Of a stretch of 64,000 bases of DNA, positions 25,358 to 34,253 are shown piece by piece. Position 1 is the stretch's first letter. Every line of letters starts with the position of its first letter. The notes beneath the pieces are model-generated. The model was not told where the DNA came from and ran no database searches. It saw nothing but the letters and a program-made list of their open reading frames with translations. This stretch comes from Ramlibacter alkalitolerans (GTDB lineage Bacteria; Pseudomonadota; Gammaproteobacteria; Burkholderiales; Burkholderiaceae_C), in contig NZ_JAEQND010000001.1 in the NCBI RefSeq assembly GCF_016722765.1, positions 559,475 through 623,474 of the forward strand, given 5' to 3'. Position numbers and translations under genes: made by a program.

Positions 25358-27331
25358 TCAGCCGAGGGTGCGCGCTGCCTTGTCCACCAGCGCCTGCAGG
25401 TCCGCGCCGAGCCTGAACGCGTGGTCGAAATCCTCGCGCCCGTAGCCCGGCTGCACCCGCTGGATCGAGGCCGCCATGGCCCGTGCCTCGGCCGTGCGGC
25501 CAGCCAGCGCGAGGCTGAACATCGCGATCGCGCGGATGTGCACGTGCGCGTTCGGTCGCGCCACCGAACGCTCGCCCCATTCCGCGGCTTCCTCGTAGCG
25601 GCCCAGGCGCAGCAGCGCCAGCGCGCGCGACGCCATCATCGCGAACAGCATGGGGTCCATCGGGCTCAGGGCTCGCGCCTGGTCGGCCTCGGCGATGGCG
25701 AGTTCCGCATCGCCCGACTGCGCGTTCACGAAGCCCAGCGTGTAGTGCCCCAGGGCGAAATTCGGGCTGAGGTCGACCGCCGAGTGCAACTCGCGCAGAG
25801 CCTCCTCCTTGCGGTCCATCAGCCACAGGGCGCGACCGAGCGCCCAGTGCGAGGCCGGGTCGTGGTCGTCGGCCATGAGCTCTTCGGCGGCGGCGGCATA
25901 GGCCTGCTCGATGGCCGCGGCGCGTTCGCGCCAGCCCAGGAACGCATCCTGGAAATGCGTGAACGACAGGCCCGCGTGCGGCCGCGCGAAGGTGGGATCC
26001 AGCCGCACGGCAGCCTCGAAGAACTGGCGCGCCTGCTCGTTGTGCTCGCGGTGGAAGCGCACCATGTGCCACAGGCCGCGATGGTGGGACTCCCATGCCG
26101 TGAGCGAGCTGGGATTCTTCAGGATCGCGCGGTTGCGCTCGGCAGTCTCGATCTGGTTGGCGATCTCGCTGACGATGCGGTTGCCGATCTCGTCCAGCAC
26201 CGAGAAGGTGTCGTCCAGCGCACCGGAGAATTCCTCCGCCCAGACGACATGCGCGCTGCGCGCCTGTGTCAGCTGCACGTTGACGCTCAGCTTCGCCTCG
26301 GGGCCGCGGCGCAACCAGCCGCTCGCGACGTAGTCCACTTCGAGGCGGCGGCCCGCATCCTCGGAGTCCACGTGCCGCTCCGAGAGGGCGAACATCGTGC
26401 CCTCCGCGATGACGAACACGCTGCGCAGCTTGGCCAGCCGCGTGATCACGTCGTGCGCCATGCCGTCGCCGAGTCCGCCGCGCAAGGCCGTGCCGGGCGT
26501 GCGGTCGATGAAGGGCATGACGGCGATGGAAGCCCGGCGCGTGCTTGTCGCCGTCGGCTGCTCGGTGGGAGCGGAAGCCGTCGTGAGGATCGCGCCGGGA
26601 GCCAGGGTGAGCGCGCCGGAATGACGCGACTTCAGCGCCCGCCATGCGTGCGCGATCGCGCCCCAGTCCTGCCCCTCCGCCTCGAAGCGCCGCGCCGCTG
26701 CCGCCACGTGTTCGTCCCCCTCGCGGAACTGCCCGCGCAGCGCGAGGGCCTCCAGCATGCGCTCGTGCGCGGCACGCTCGAAGGGGGCCACGGCGAGCCA
26801 GCGATCGAGGGCGGCCAGCGCGTCATGGCCCGCCGGCGGCAGCGATGCGAACCGCTGCTCCAGCAGGCAGGCATGTGCAGCGCGCAGGCGCCGCCGCTGC
26901 GCCAACACCCAGCCGCTGAAGGCGGGGCTGCGGGGGACGTCCAGCCCCTCGAGGAATTCGCCGCGTTCGCACAGGGCGGCCAGCGCCTCCAGGCGGGCCG
27001 GAGGCCGCACATCCTGTTGCACGCAGCGCAGGATTTCGAGCGCATCGACGCTGCCCTCGTCGAGGTCGATGGCCACGCTGTCACCCTGGGCGCGCAGCCG
27101 CGCGCGCTCCGGCGTGTCGAGCACGGCGCGCAGCTTGCTCAGGCACCAGCGCAACTCGCCGCGCGGGTCGTTCGGCACGTCCCACAGCAGCTCGCACAGG
27201 TGGCTGCGCGTGGCCGGCCGTGCTGACATCGCCAGGTAGGCAAGCAGTGCGCGCACCTTGCGCGAGGGCGGCAACGCCACGGCACGGCCCCCGCGCAGGA
27301 CCGCGGGCGGACCGAACAGACGAATTTCCAC
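25358..27331 (-). CDS. SARP/BTAD-type transcriptional activator with TPR C-terminus
   Basis: 657 residues if started at GTG 27331; in-frame GTGs at 27343, 27355 and 27367 are alternatives. The first 100 residues form an OmpR-like winged helix (RKVRALLAYLAMSARPATRS, ELRWCLSKLRAVLDT), followed by a bacterial transcriptional activation domain to about residue 230. Residues 260-400 contain SIAVMPFIDRTPG, GLGDGMAHDVITRLAKL and a VVWAEEFSGALDD segment, typical of adenylate-cyclase-associated or TolB-N-like regions. TPRs fill the rest. Such proteins activate nearby operons on an unknown signal. The gene is divergent from a methyltransferase. Confidence 0.75.
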   Translation of the reverse strand: MEIRLFGPPAVLRGGRAVALPPSRKVRALLAYLAMSARPATRSHLCELLWDVPNDPRGELRWCLSKLRAVLDTPERARLRAQGDSVAIDLDEGSVDALEILRCVQQDVRPPARLEALAALCERGEFLEGLDVPRSPAFSGWVLAQRRRLRAAHACLLEQRFASLPPAGHDALAALDRWLAVAPFERAAHERMLEALALRGQFREGDEHVAAAARRFEAEGQDWGAIAHAWRALKSRHSGALTLAPGAILTTASAPTEQPTATSTRRASIAVMPFIDRTPGTALRGGLGDGMAHDVITRLAKLRSVFVIAEGTMFALSERHVDSEDAGRRLEVDYVASGWLRRGPEAKLSVNVQLTQARSAHVVWAEEFSGALDDTFSVLDEIGNRIVSEIANQIETAERNRAILKNPSSLTAWESHHRGLWHMVRFHREHNEQARQFFEAAVRLDPTFARPHAGLSFTHFQDAFLGWRERAAAIEQAYAAAAEELMADDHDPASHWALGRALWLMDRKEEALRELHSAVDLSPNFALGHYTLGFVNAQSGDAELAIAEADQARALSPMDPMLFAMMASRALALLRLGRYEEAAEWGERSVARPNAHVHIRAIAMFSLALAGRTAEARAMAASIQRVQPGYGREDFDHAFRLGADLQALVDKAARTLG

Positions 27332-27370
27332 GCCAATTTCCACGCCGGTCCCCACGCCAGCTTCCACGCC
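27323..27370 (-). repeat. 12-bp tandem repeat at the start of the SARP-type gene
   Basis: Four head-to-tail 12-bp units (plus strand: aatttccacgcc twice, ggtccccacgcc, agcttccacgcc). On the minus strand each unit carries a GTG in the frame of the regulator, so the unit count sets how many start codons are available. No clear Shine-Dalgarno sequence favours one of them. The repeat also occupies the divergent promoter region shared with the methyltransferase gene. Confidence 0.85.
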
Positions 27371-27415
27371 GGGGGCGGACAGTGCTGCTTCCCCCAACCC
27401 CCTGGAGCCAGACGA

Positions 27416-28237
27416 ATGAATGCACCCGCCGTTCCCGACTTCGCCGCCATCAAGACCCGCCAGAAGGCCGCCTGGGCCTCGGGGGACTATGCCGTCATCG
27501 GCACCACCTTGCAAATCGTCGGTGAAACACTCTGCGAAGCCGCCGACCTGCGCGCCGGCGAACGCGTGCTGGACGTCGCCGCAGGCAACGGCAACGCCAC
27601 CCTGGCGGCGGCGCGCCGGTGGTGCGAGGTCACCTCCACCGACTACGTGTTCGCCCTGCTGGAGCGCTGCCGCGAGCGCGCGGCCGCCGAGCGGCTGCAC
27701 GCCATCGATTTCCGCGAGGCGGATGCCGAGGCGCTGCCCTTCGACGATGCGAGCTTCGACGCGGTGCTGTCCACCTTCGGCTGCATGTTCACGCCGAACG
27801 CGGCGCGGACCGCCTCCGAACTGCTGCGCGTATGCCGCCCCGGCGGCCGCATCGCGATGGCGAACTGGACGCCGGACGGCTTCATCGGCCAAGTCTTCGG
27901 CGTGCTCGGCCGGCACGTACCGCCGCCCGCCGGCGTGCAGTCGCCGGCCCTGTGGGGCAGCCGCGGGCGCATCGCCGAACTGTTCGAGACCGAGGCGAAG
28001 TCGATCACGATGGAGAAGCGCCACTTCCACTTCCGCTACCGCTCGCCGGACCACATGCTGGAGATCTTCCGCGGCTACTACGGCCCGATCCTGAAGGCGT
28101 TCGCGGCGCTGGACGAGAAGGGTCAGCAGGCGCTCGCGGCCGACCTCACCGCCCTCATGAAGCAGTTCAATGCCGCGGGCGAGGGCAGCCTGGTGATCCC
28201 CGGCGCCTATCTCGAGATCGTCGTGACGCGCAAGTGA
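27416..28237 (+). CDS. class I SAM-dependent methyltransferase
   Basis: 273 residues. Motif I is ERVLDVAAGNGNATLAAA (about residues 46-63). The acidic second strand and the AEALPFDDASFDAVLSTFG segment (motif II, about 103-121) are typical of UbiE/Coq5-type small-molecule methyltransferases, as is LLRVCRPGGRIAMANW (motif III). The substrate cannot be read from sequence. It is divergent from the SARP-type regulator across only about 85 bases, which suggests control by that regulator. No signal peptide is present, so it is cytoplasmic. Confidence 0.85.
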   Translation: MNAPAVPDFAAIKTRQKAAWASGDYAVIGTTLQIVGETLCEAADLRAGERVLDVAAGNGNATLAAARRWCEVTSTDYVFALLERCRERAAAERLHAIDFREADAEALPFDDASFDAVLSTFGCMFTPNAARTASELLRVCRPGGRIAMANWTPDGFIGQVFGVLGRHVPPPAGVQSPALWGSRGRIAELFETEAKSITMEKRHFHFRYRSPDHMLEIFRGYYGPILKAFAALDEKGQQALAADLTALMKQFNAAGEGSLVIPGAYLEIVVTRK

Positions 28238-28317
28238 GGACCCGGCGATCCGCGCGCCGGTGCTGGTCCTGACCGGCCGCCGCTCACCGGAATCCGCGCA
28301 CGCCGCCCCCGGAGGAC

Positions 28318-29091
28318 TCAAACCACATCCATCACGACCTCACCCAACGCATCGACGGTGAAGACGGCGCGGTCGCCGGGCGAGATCGAGAAGGTCGGGA
28401 CGACGCTGCCCGTGATGACGACCATGCCGCGTTTCAGGTCGTGATGGCGAGCCGCCATCACGTTGGCAAGCCATGCCAGCGTGGCGTAGGGGTTCTCTGC
28501 ATTCCCTTCGCCGGAGGGTTTTCCGTTGAGCGTCTGCCTTCCATTGGCACCGACGACGCGGCCGGGTGCGACCTTCTTCATCGCCCCCAGCACCACGCCG
28601 CCGTTCCAGCAGTTGTCCACGATCATCGAAGTGGCCCGCGTTTGCGTGTAGACCGCATGGCGATCCTCGATCAGCTCGAATGCAGGCATTGCGCCGGCCA
28701 CACACTCCGCCGCGCTTTCGGCCGTCCACGGTGCCCGTTCGGCCAGCATGTCGGTGCCGAGCTGCAACGCGATCTCGCTTTCCACACGCATGTTCACGAA
28801 CATGGCCTTGGTGATTCGCGCCGGGGACGCATGGATCGTCTTCGCAAAGATGCCGCCGGCGCACGGATGCGTGATGCCCATCAGTTGCTGCATCACCTTC
28901 GTGGTCGTCGCCACCTTCACGCCCGCGACCGGGCCGTACACCGGCTCCGCAAGGCGCCAATAGGCGTCCTGGGCCTCGTAGGCTTCTTCGATCGAAAGGG
29001 GCGCGACCGCGTCGGGAAGATTCGCGTAAGGCTGTCGCGCGATGCGCGCGTCCCACATGCGGCGGGCGTTGGACTCGGCGGCGTCGTTCAT
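28318..29091 (-). CDS. 2-keto-4-pentenoate hydratase-like enzyme (FAH superfamily)
   Basis: 257 residues from the ATG at 29091, which has a perfect AGGAGG site five bases upstream; a longer frame exists but lacks one. The MhpD-type pattern is visible: PYANLPDAVAPLSIEEAYEA near the start, GVKVATTTKVMQQLMGI, a metal-site region FVNMRVESEIALQLGTD with two Glu residues, and FELIEDRHA. Family members add water to 2-hydroxypenta-2,4-dienoates or related enols in meta-cleavage pathways. It is the last gene of a minus-strand catabolic operon. The exact substrate is unknown. Confidence 0.82.
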   Translation of the reverse strand: MNDAAESNARRMWDARIARQPYANLPDAVAPLSIEEAYEAQDAYWRLAEPVYGPVAGVKVATTTKVMQQLMGITHPCAGGIFAKTIHASPARITKAMFVNMRVESEIALQLGTDMLAERAPWTAESAAECVAGAMPAFELIEDRHAVYTQTRATSMIVDNCWNGGVVLGAMKKVAPGRVVGANGRQTLNGKPSGEGNAENPYATLAWLANVMAARHHDLKRGMVVITGSVVPTFSISPGDRAVFTVDALGEVVMDVV

Positions 29092-29123
29092 GTTTCCTCC
29101 TGGGTTCGGCGTGGACCTGGCGA

Positions 29124-29354
29124 TCACGCAGCGGGAGCGAAGCGAGCTTGCATCATGCCATTGAACTCGATGGTCTCGAAGAACATGGCGTGCGGCCGCA
29201 CCCAGAGCCCTTGCTCGCCATGAAGTGCGCGATAGAGCACCATCGGTTCAAGCGTCTCGCTGTGCCGCACGATGCCGAGCACTTCGTACTCGCCGCCCTT
29301 GTAGTGGCGGTAGCGGCCGGGGGCCAGCGCGGGCAACGGCGTCGATTCGTTCAT
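29124..29354 (-). CDS. DUF1653 family protein
   Basis: 76 residues, matching the compact DUF1653 family in length and pattern: PGRYRHYKGGEYEVLGIVRH, then a Tyr/Arg strand (VLYRALHGEQGLWVRP), then FFETIEFNG. These small proteins are widespread and of unknown function; they probably bind a ligand or another protein. The start ATG is at 29354. It sits 32 bases upstream of the hydratase gene and is probably read with it. No signal peptide or membrane segment is present. Confidence 0.82.
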   Translation of the reverse strand: MNESTPLPALAPGRYRHYKGGEYEVLGIVRHSETLEPMVLYRALHGEQGLWVRPHAMFFETIEFNGMMQARFAPAA

Positions 29355-29410
29355 GCGGGCAATGTACCAAGGCGGACACGGGCTGGTGAATAGGCTCGAC
29401 GTGGCGGCTC

Positions 29411-29460
29411 TCGACCCCTGTGAGGGAGGAGGCGCGGGCGTGACCTCATCACGGGGTCGA
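29411..29460 (-). terminator. hairpin downstream of the SMP-30 gene
   Basis: Perfect 8-bp arms (tcgacccc at 29411-29418 and ggggtcga at 29453-29460) with inner pairing of TGAGG and CCTCA. It lies about 20 bases beyond the stop of the SMP-30-like gene. There is no U-run, so intrinsic termination is doubtful; it could stabilise the transcript end or attenuate reading into the DUF1653 and hydratase genes. Confidence 0.35.
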
Positions 29461-29481
29461 ACACTGCACCAGGCGGGCCGG

Positions 29482-30396
29482 CTACTTCGCGTTCAGGGGA
29501 AGACCCGCGAACTCCAGGTCCGCGTAGAGCACCTCGCCGTGCGTCGAGTCGGTGACGAACAGGCGGCGGCGCTGCGCACCCCCGAAGGCCACGTTGGTCG
29601 TCGACGCTCCCTCGGGCCCGCGCAGCACCCACACGGGCTCCGCGCGGGCGTTGAGCACCCACACGTAGCCGAGGCCGGGATTCGCGACCACGAGTCGCCC
29701 CTGCGTGTCCGTCGCCAGGCCGTCCGGGCCGCTCGGGCCGTGGGAGGTGAAGAACTGGCTCACCTTGGCGACGCTGCCGTCGGCCAGCAGTGGAACACGC
29801 CAGACGCAGTTGCCGCGCGTGACCGCGAGGTAGAGCAGCGATTCGTCCGGCGACAGGCAGACGCCGTTGGGGCTGGGCACGTTGGCCAGCAGCAGGTCCA
29901 GCTGGCCGGAAGGGCGCAGCCGGTAGAGCCGGCCGGTCGGATCGTGCAGGCCGGTCTGCCCCTGGTCCGTGAAGTACAGGTTGCCGCTGCGGTCGAACAC
30001 CAGGTCGTTCACGCCGCGGAAGCGCTCGGTGTTCCGCCGCTCCAGGTAAGGGCGCACCTGGCCGCTGGCGATGTCCAGCTGCACCAGCCCGTTCTTGTAG
30101 TCCGTGATGAGCAGCGTCGCGTCGTCCAGGAACTTCATGCCGTTCGGCTCGCCGTCGTACTCCGTCACCAGCGTCCATTCGCCGGCGCCGTCGATGCGGA
30201 AGATGCGTCCGAACGGGATGTCCGTGACGTACAGGTTGCCCTGGCGGTCGAACACCGGCCCTTCGAGGAAGGAATCGGTCGGGCGGCCGGCACGGTTGGC
30301 GTCGGCCCACGGGCTCTTCGTTCGCGCGCGGAAGCGCTCGGGCAGCGAAGTGAAGCGCGCGAGTTCGCGCACCTGGGGAGGATGGAGGAGGAACAT
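29482..30396 (-). CDS. SMP-30/gluconolactonase/LRE-type six-bladed propeller hydrolase
   Basis: 304 residues. Family features are present in order: FLEGPVFDRQGNLYVTDIPF (metal-binding Glu in EGP), YDGEPNGMKFLDDATLLITD (Asn of the active site), NDLVFDRSGNLYFTD (second Asn-Asp pair), VPSPNGVCLSPDESLLYLAV and GPSGPDGLATDTQGRLVVAN. Members hydrolyse sugar-acid or aromatic-derived lactones using a divalent metal. The amidohydrolase gene ends 13 bases upstream, so the two are one transcription unit. A lactone-ring opening step in the same pathway is likely. No signal peptide is present, so a cytoplasmic enzyme is expected. Confidence 0.85.
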   Translation of the reverse strand: MFLLHPPQVRELARFTSLPERFRARTKSPWADANRAGRPTDSFLEGPVFDRQGNLYVTDIPFGRIFRIDGAGEWTLVTEYDGEPNGMKFLDDATLLITDYKNGLVQLDIASGQVRPYLERRNTERFRGVNDLVFDRSGNLYFTDQGQTGLHDPTGRLYRLRPSGQLDLLLANVPSPNGVCLSPDESLLYLAVTRGNCVWRVPLLADGSVAKVSQFFTSHGPSGPDGLATDTQGRLVVANPGLGYVWVLNARAEPVWVLRGPEGASTTNVAFGGAQRRRLFVTDSTHGEVLYADLEFAGLPLNAK

Positions 30397-30409
30397 GGCT
30401 GCTCAGGAG

Positions 30410-31291
30410 CTATTCGAATCCGTAGAGGCGCCGCGGGTTCTCGACCAGCACGCGCTGCAGGGTGTCGTCCGATGGGCACCAGGCCAGCAGAACGTCCACC
30501 AGGTCGGCATCGTCCACGGACCCGGGCGCCTCGGTCGTATGCGGCCAGTCGCTGCCCCACACGAGCCGCTCGGGCGCATGGCGCATGAAGGCCTCGCCGA
30601 GCGGAAAGGTGTCGCCGTAACCCGGCGCGCCTTCGCGCGAACGCATGTAGATGCCGGACAGCTTGATCCACGTGTTGCCGCGATCCAGCAGGCGGCGCAA
30701 CACGTCGAGCGCAGGCCCGCCCGCGCCCTCAGCGGGATCGACGCGCCCGAGGTGGTCGATGACCAGGGGCGTCGGCAAGCTCGCGAGCAGCGGCTCCATG
30801 GCGACGAGCTGTTGGGGATGGGCGAACACCTGGACGTGCCAGCCGAGGCCTGCGGCCTTGTGCGCGAGCGTCTGCAGCATTTGGGGCGTGGTCTCGCCCC
30901 AGGATTGCGGCGAGACGAAGTTGACGCGCAGGCCGCAAACGCGGCTTGCTGCGAGGCGCTCCAGTTCGGCCGGGGACGCGTCCGCGTCGACCACGGCAAC
31001 GCCGCGGGCGCTGTCGCCCAGCTGGTGCAGCGCGTCGAGCGTGCAGGCGTTGTCCACGCCGTACGTGGAGGGCGTGACGACGACCGTGCGCTCCGTGCCG
31101 ATGCGCTGCTGCAGCCGCCGGTAGGTGCCGACATCCGCCTGCGGCGGCTGGCGCTTCCAGTGCGGCGACGGCGCGAAGCGAGGATCGAAGATGTGCATGT
31201 GCGCGTCGCACGCGCCCCGGGGCAGCGCCCGGCGGGGCCGCCGGGTTCCGGCGGAATGCGGGACGGGTTCGGGGAGCGGTGCGAGGCTCAC
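30410..31291 (-). CDS. amidohydrolase-2 family lactonase-like enzyme (LigI-like)
   Basis: 293 residues from the GTG at 31291, just after the upstream stop at 31309; no stronger start is present. It is a TIM-barrel amidohydrolase: the first metal motif is CDAHMHIFDPRF (about residues 28-39), then VVVTPSTYGVDN, LRVNFVSP, a VIDHLGRVD strand, a WIKLSGIYMRS strand, and RLVWGSDWPH (Asp ligand) near the C-terminus. This arrangement matches 2-pyrone-4,6-dicarboxylate lactonase and D-galactarolactone isomerase relatives. With the RraA-like aldolase, SMP-30 lactonase and hydratase, it fits breakdown of a dicarboxylic acid from aromatics or sugars. The substrate is unproven. Confidence 0.78.
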   Translation of the reverse strand: MSLAPLPEPVPHSAGTRRPRRALPRGACDAHMHIFDPRFAPSPHWKRQPPQADVGTYRRLQQRIGTERTVVVTPSTYGVDNACTLDALHQLGDSARGVAVVDADASPAELERLAASRVCGLRVNFVSPQSWGETTPQMLQTLAHKAAGLGWHVQVFAHPQQLVAMEPLLASLPTPLVIDHLGRVDPAEGAGGPALDVLRRLLDRGNTWIKLSGIYMRSREGAPGYGDTFPLGEAFMRHAPERLVWGSDWPHTTEAPGSVDDADLVDVLLAWCPSDDTLQRVLVENPRRLYGFE

Positions 31292-31308
31292 TGCGGGGAT
31301 GCGCTGAC

Positions 31309-32283
31309 TCAATCCAGCTTGATGTTGCCCTTGCGCACGACCTCGCCCCACTTCGCGTCTTCCTTCTTCAGGTAATCGGCGAACTGGGCAGGCGTGGAGC
31401 CGATCGGCTGCGCGCCGACGTCGTTGAAGCGCTTCTTCACCTCCTCGTCCTGCAGCGATTCGGCGACGGCCTTCTGCAGCTTCGCAACGACGTCGGGCGG
31501 CGTTCCGGCGGGCACGAACGTGCCGTTCCACTCATAGACCTCGAAGCCCGGGATGACCGTCTCGGCGACGGTCGGCACCTTGGGCAGGCGCGAAGAGCGC
31601 TTCGGCGCGGAGATCGCCAGGGCGCGCAGCTTGCCGGCATCGACCAGGGGCGAAGACGCAGCGACCGTGCTGAACATGAAATCGACCTGGCCGCCCATCA
31701 CGTCGGTGATCGCGGGGCCGCCGCTCTTGTAGGGCACGTGCACCATGTCGAGGTCGAGCTTCTGGCGGAACAGCTCCGACGCGAGTCGTTGCACGGTGCC
31801 GCTGCCGCCGGACGCGAAGTTCACCTTGCCGGGTTGCGACTTGGCCTTGGCGATCAGGTCCTTGACGTCCTTGTAGGGCGCGTCGGCCTTCACGATCAGG
31901 ATGTTGGGGGCCAGCGAAACCAGCGACAGCGGCTGCAGGGCGTCGGCCGCATACGGCATCTTCGGGAACAGGTGCGGATTGATGGAATACGGCGTGGCGT
32001 CGTACAGCATCGTGTAGCCGTCCGGCTGGGCCTTGGCGACGTAGCTCGCGCCGATGGTGCCACTGGCGCCGGCCTTGTTGTCGACGATGACGCTGGTGCC
32101 CAGCTTCGTGCCCATCTTCGCGGCCAGCACGCGGGCCAGCGCGTCGGCCGCGCCGCCGGGCGCGTAGGGCACGACGATGGTGATGGTGCGATCGGGCCAG
32201 GCGGCGTGGGCCAGCGAGGCGGCTGCGAGGGCGCACGCGGCCACGAAGGTGCGGCGCGCGCGGGAGAAGGAGGTGGATCTCAT
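31309..32283 (-). CDS. Bug family TTT-type periplasmic substrate-binding receptor
   Basis: 324 residues from the ATG at 32283, with a Sec signal peptide ending near LAHA-AWPDR. Bug-family marks are present: ITIVVPYAPGGAADALARVL, VIVDNKAGASGTIGASYVAK, PDGYTMLYDATPYSINPHLF, and VPYKSGGPAITDVMGGQVDF. Such receptors bind small carboxylates for tripartite tricarboxylate transporters. No TctA/TctB membrane gene is nearby, so it may work with a carrier encoded elsewhere or act in sensing. It is located between the amidohydrolase and a second Bug gene. Confidence 0.9.
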   Translation of the reverse strand: MRSTSFSRARRTFVAACALAAASLAHAAWPDRTITIVVPYAPGGAADALARVLAAKMGTKLGTSVIVDNKAGASGTIGASYVAKAQPDGYTMLYDATPYSINPHLFPKMPYAADALQPLSLVSLAPNILIVKADAPYKDVKDLIAKAKSQPGKVNFASGGSGTVQRLASELFRQKLDLDMVHVPYKSGGPAITDVMGGQVDFMFSTVAASSPLVDAGKLRALAISAPKRSSRLPKVPTVAETVIPGFEVYEWNGTFVPAGTPPDVVAKLQKAVAESLQDEEVKKRFNDVGAQPIGSTPAQFADYLKKEDAKWGEVVRKGNIKLD

Positions 32284-32306
32284 GGGGGGTCGATGGGGTT
32301 GGAAGC

Positions 32307-33266
32307 TCAATCGAGCTTGAGGTTCAGTTCCTTGGCGAGCTGGCTGTTGGCCTGCACTTCGCGCTGGATCTGGCTGCCGAACGTGGCACCGCACACGGTC
32401 TGCGCAGTCAGGCCGAGGCCGCGCAGCTTCTCGACGGCGGCGGGTGTCTGCGTGAAGGTGCGCGCGGCGTTCTCCAGCGCCTGGAGGACCGCCACCGGCG
32501 TGCCGGCGCGTGCCATCAGCCCGTACCAGGCGTCATCACGAAAGTTCTTGACGCCGGCCTCCTCGAAGGTGGGCACTCCGGGCAGCAGAGTGGAGCGCTG
32601 GCCCGCGGCGACCGCGATGGGCGTGAGCTTGCCGGACTGGATATGCGGCAGCACCGAGCCGAGCGTCGCGAAAGAGGCATCGAGCTGGCCGCCGATCAGG
32701 TCGGTGGTCGCCGGCGCGGCGCCCTTGTAGGGAATGTGGTTCAGCGAGACGTTCGTCAGGCGCGCGAAGCGCTCGCCCGCGAAGTGGCCCTGGCTGCCGG
32801 GACCGGGCGAACCGAAGGTGATGCGGCCCGGCGCGGCCTGTGCCGCCCTCGTGAAGTCGGCGAGCGTCTTCGCCTTCATCGAAGGCCCGACCACCAGCAC
32901 CGTGGGGCTGCCGGCGAGCGTGCAGACGGGCACGAAGGAACGCACCGCATCGAACTTCACCCGCGCGCTGTACAGCGCCGGGATCATCGTGTGGTTGGTG
33001 GCGCCCAGCAGCACGGTGTAGCCGTCGGCCGCGGCGCTGGCGACGTACTCCGCGGCCAGCACGGTGTTGGCGCCCGGCTTGTTGTCCACGATGAAGGGCT
33101 GGCCCAGCGTACGCGCCGCGTGCTCGGCGAAGGCGCGCGCCACCACGTCGGTGGGACCGCCGGCGGAGAAGCCGACGACGACGTGCACGGGCTTGGCGGG
33201 GTAGCCCTGGGCCAGCGCACCGTGCGCACAGAGCGCGAGCGCGGCGAGGGAAGCGAGAGTCTTCAT
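32307..33266 (-). CDS. Bug family TTT-type periplasmic substrate-binding receptor
   Basis: 319 residues. A good AAGGAGG site precedes the ATG at 33266, and the signal peptide ends near GALAQG. Family motifs: VHVVVGFSAGGPTDVVARAF, FIVDNKPGANTVLAAEYVAS, ADGYTVLLGATNHTMIPALY and HIPYKGAAPATTDLIGGQLD. It is separated by only 23 bases from the next Bug gene downstream, giving a tandem pair with quite different binding-cleft residues, so different ligands are likely. Confidence 0.9.
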   Translation of the reverse strand: MKTLASLAALALCAHGALAQGYPAKPVHVVVGFSAGGPTDVVARAFAEHAARTLGQPFIVDNKPGANTVLAAEYVASAAADGYTVLLGATNHTMIPALYSARVKFDAVRSFVPVCTLAGSPTVLVVGPSMKAKTLADFTRAAQAAPGRITFGSPGPGSQGHFAGERFARLTNVSLNHIPYKGAAPATTDLIGGQLDASFATLGSVLPHIQSGKLTPIAVAAGQRSTLLPGVPTFEEAGVKNFRDDAWYGLMARAGTPVAVLQALENAARTFTQTPAAVEKLRGLGLTAQTVCGATFGSQIQREVQANSQLAKELNLKLD

Positions 33267-33317
33267 GGTGTCCTCCTTGAGTCGATGCCGCGGGATGCCG
33301 AAGGCATCCTCACGGGT

Positions 33318-34253
33318 TCAGGCGCTTTCGGTCGTCCGCGCGAGGACGTCCAGCACGTTGTTCGCCGCGCCCACGCCCATGTTCACGTAGGCATCGCTCG
33401 TGACGCCGCCGATGTGCGGGCTGAGGATGATGTTCGGCTCGCCATGGAAGATGTGGGGTACCGTCATCGGCTCGACCGCGAAGCTGTCCAGGCCCGCGCT
33501 CATCACCTGACCCGAGCGCACGGCAGCCAGCAGCGCGGCCTCGTCGACCAGGCCGCCGCGCGCCGTGTTCACCAGCAGCACGCCGCGCCTGCAGGCAGCC
33601 AGGGTCTGCGCGTTCACCATCTCGCGGTTCTCCGGCGTCAAGGGGCAGTGCAGCGAAATCGCGTCGGACTCGCGCCAGAGCGTCGGCAGGTCCACGGGGC
33701 GGAGGTACGAAGGCAGGTCCCGTGCGAAGGGATCGAATCCGATCACCTTCATGCCCATGGCGTCGCACATGCGCGCAAAGCGCTGGCCGATCGCGCCGAG
33801 CCCGACGAGACCGATGGTGCGGCCGTGCAGTTCCACGCTCTTGTGCGTCGCCTTGTCCCAGTAGCCGGCGTGCATGCGCTCGTTCAGTTGCACGACCGAC
33901 TTCGCGCAGGCGAGCAGCAGCGCCAGCGCCTGTTCCGCCACCGCCGCGGCATTCGCACCGAGCGCGGCGCGCACCTCGATCCCGCGCGCCTTGGCGGCGT
34001 CCCTGTCGATGGTGTCGGTCCCGCTGCCGTGCTTGGAGATCACGCGCAGTGACGGCGCCGCGTCCATCACGGACGCACCGACCTTGCCGTAGCGCACGAT
34101 GATGGCCACGGGGTCGTGCCGCTGGCACAGCGCGACGAGGTCCGGCTCCTGCGGCGTCTTGCCCGCATACACGACCTCGAAGTCCTCCAGCAACGCCAGG
34201 GCCTGGGGCGCGAGGTCCGCGCCCGTGACCACGATCGCGCGACGTGCGCTCAC
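33318..34253 (-). CDS. D-2-hydroxyacid dehydrogenase (NAD-dependent, SerA-like)
   Basis: 311 residues from the GTG at 34253, which overlaps the stop of the RraA-like gene as GTGA. The Rossmann NAD site is GRTIGLVGLGAIGQRFARMC (about residues 144-163). Catalytic Arg, Glu and His are expected in LLVNTARGGLVDEAAL and in the C-terminal HGEPNIILSPHIGG. The Gly-rich substrate loop is SKHGSGTDTIDRDAAKARGI. The family reduces 2-keto acids or oxidises D-2-hydroxyacids. Coupling with RraA-like aldolase suggests processing of a hydroxy/oxo-acid product in the same pathway. Confidence 0.85.
   Translation of the reverse strand: MSARRAIVVTGADLAPQALALLEDFEVVYAGKTPQEPDLVALCQRHDPVAIIVRYGKVGASVMDAAPSLRVISKHGSGTDTIDRDAAKARGIEVRAALGANAAAVAEQALALLLACAKSVVQLNERMHAGYWDKATHKSVELHGRTIGLVGLGAIGQRFARMCDAMGMKVIGFDPFARDLPSYLRPVDLPTLWRESDAISLHCPLTPENREMVNAQTLAACRRGVLLVNTARGGLVDEAALLAAVRSGQVMSAGLDSFAVEPMTVPHIFHGEPNIILSPHIGGVTSDAYVNMGVGAANNVLDVLARTTESA

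Noticed and set aside
28256..28277. Hairpin GCCGGT/ACCGGC between the methyltransferase and hydratase genes
   Set aside because: Only six base pairs with a 10-base loop and no T-run; expected by chance in GC-rich DNA.
27332..28321. Longer SARP-type protein reaching back to 28321
   Set aside because: The extension lies antisense to the methyltransferase gene and has no family similarity; the winged-helix domain begins just after the 12-bp repeat.
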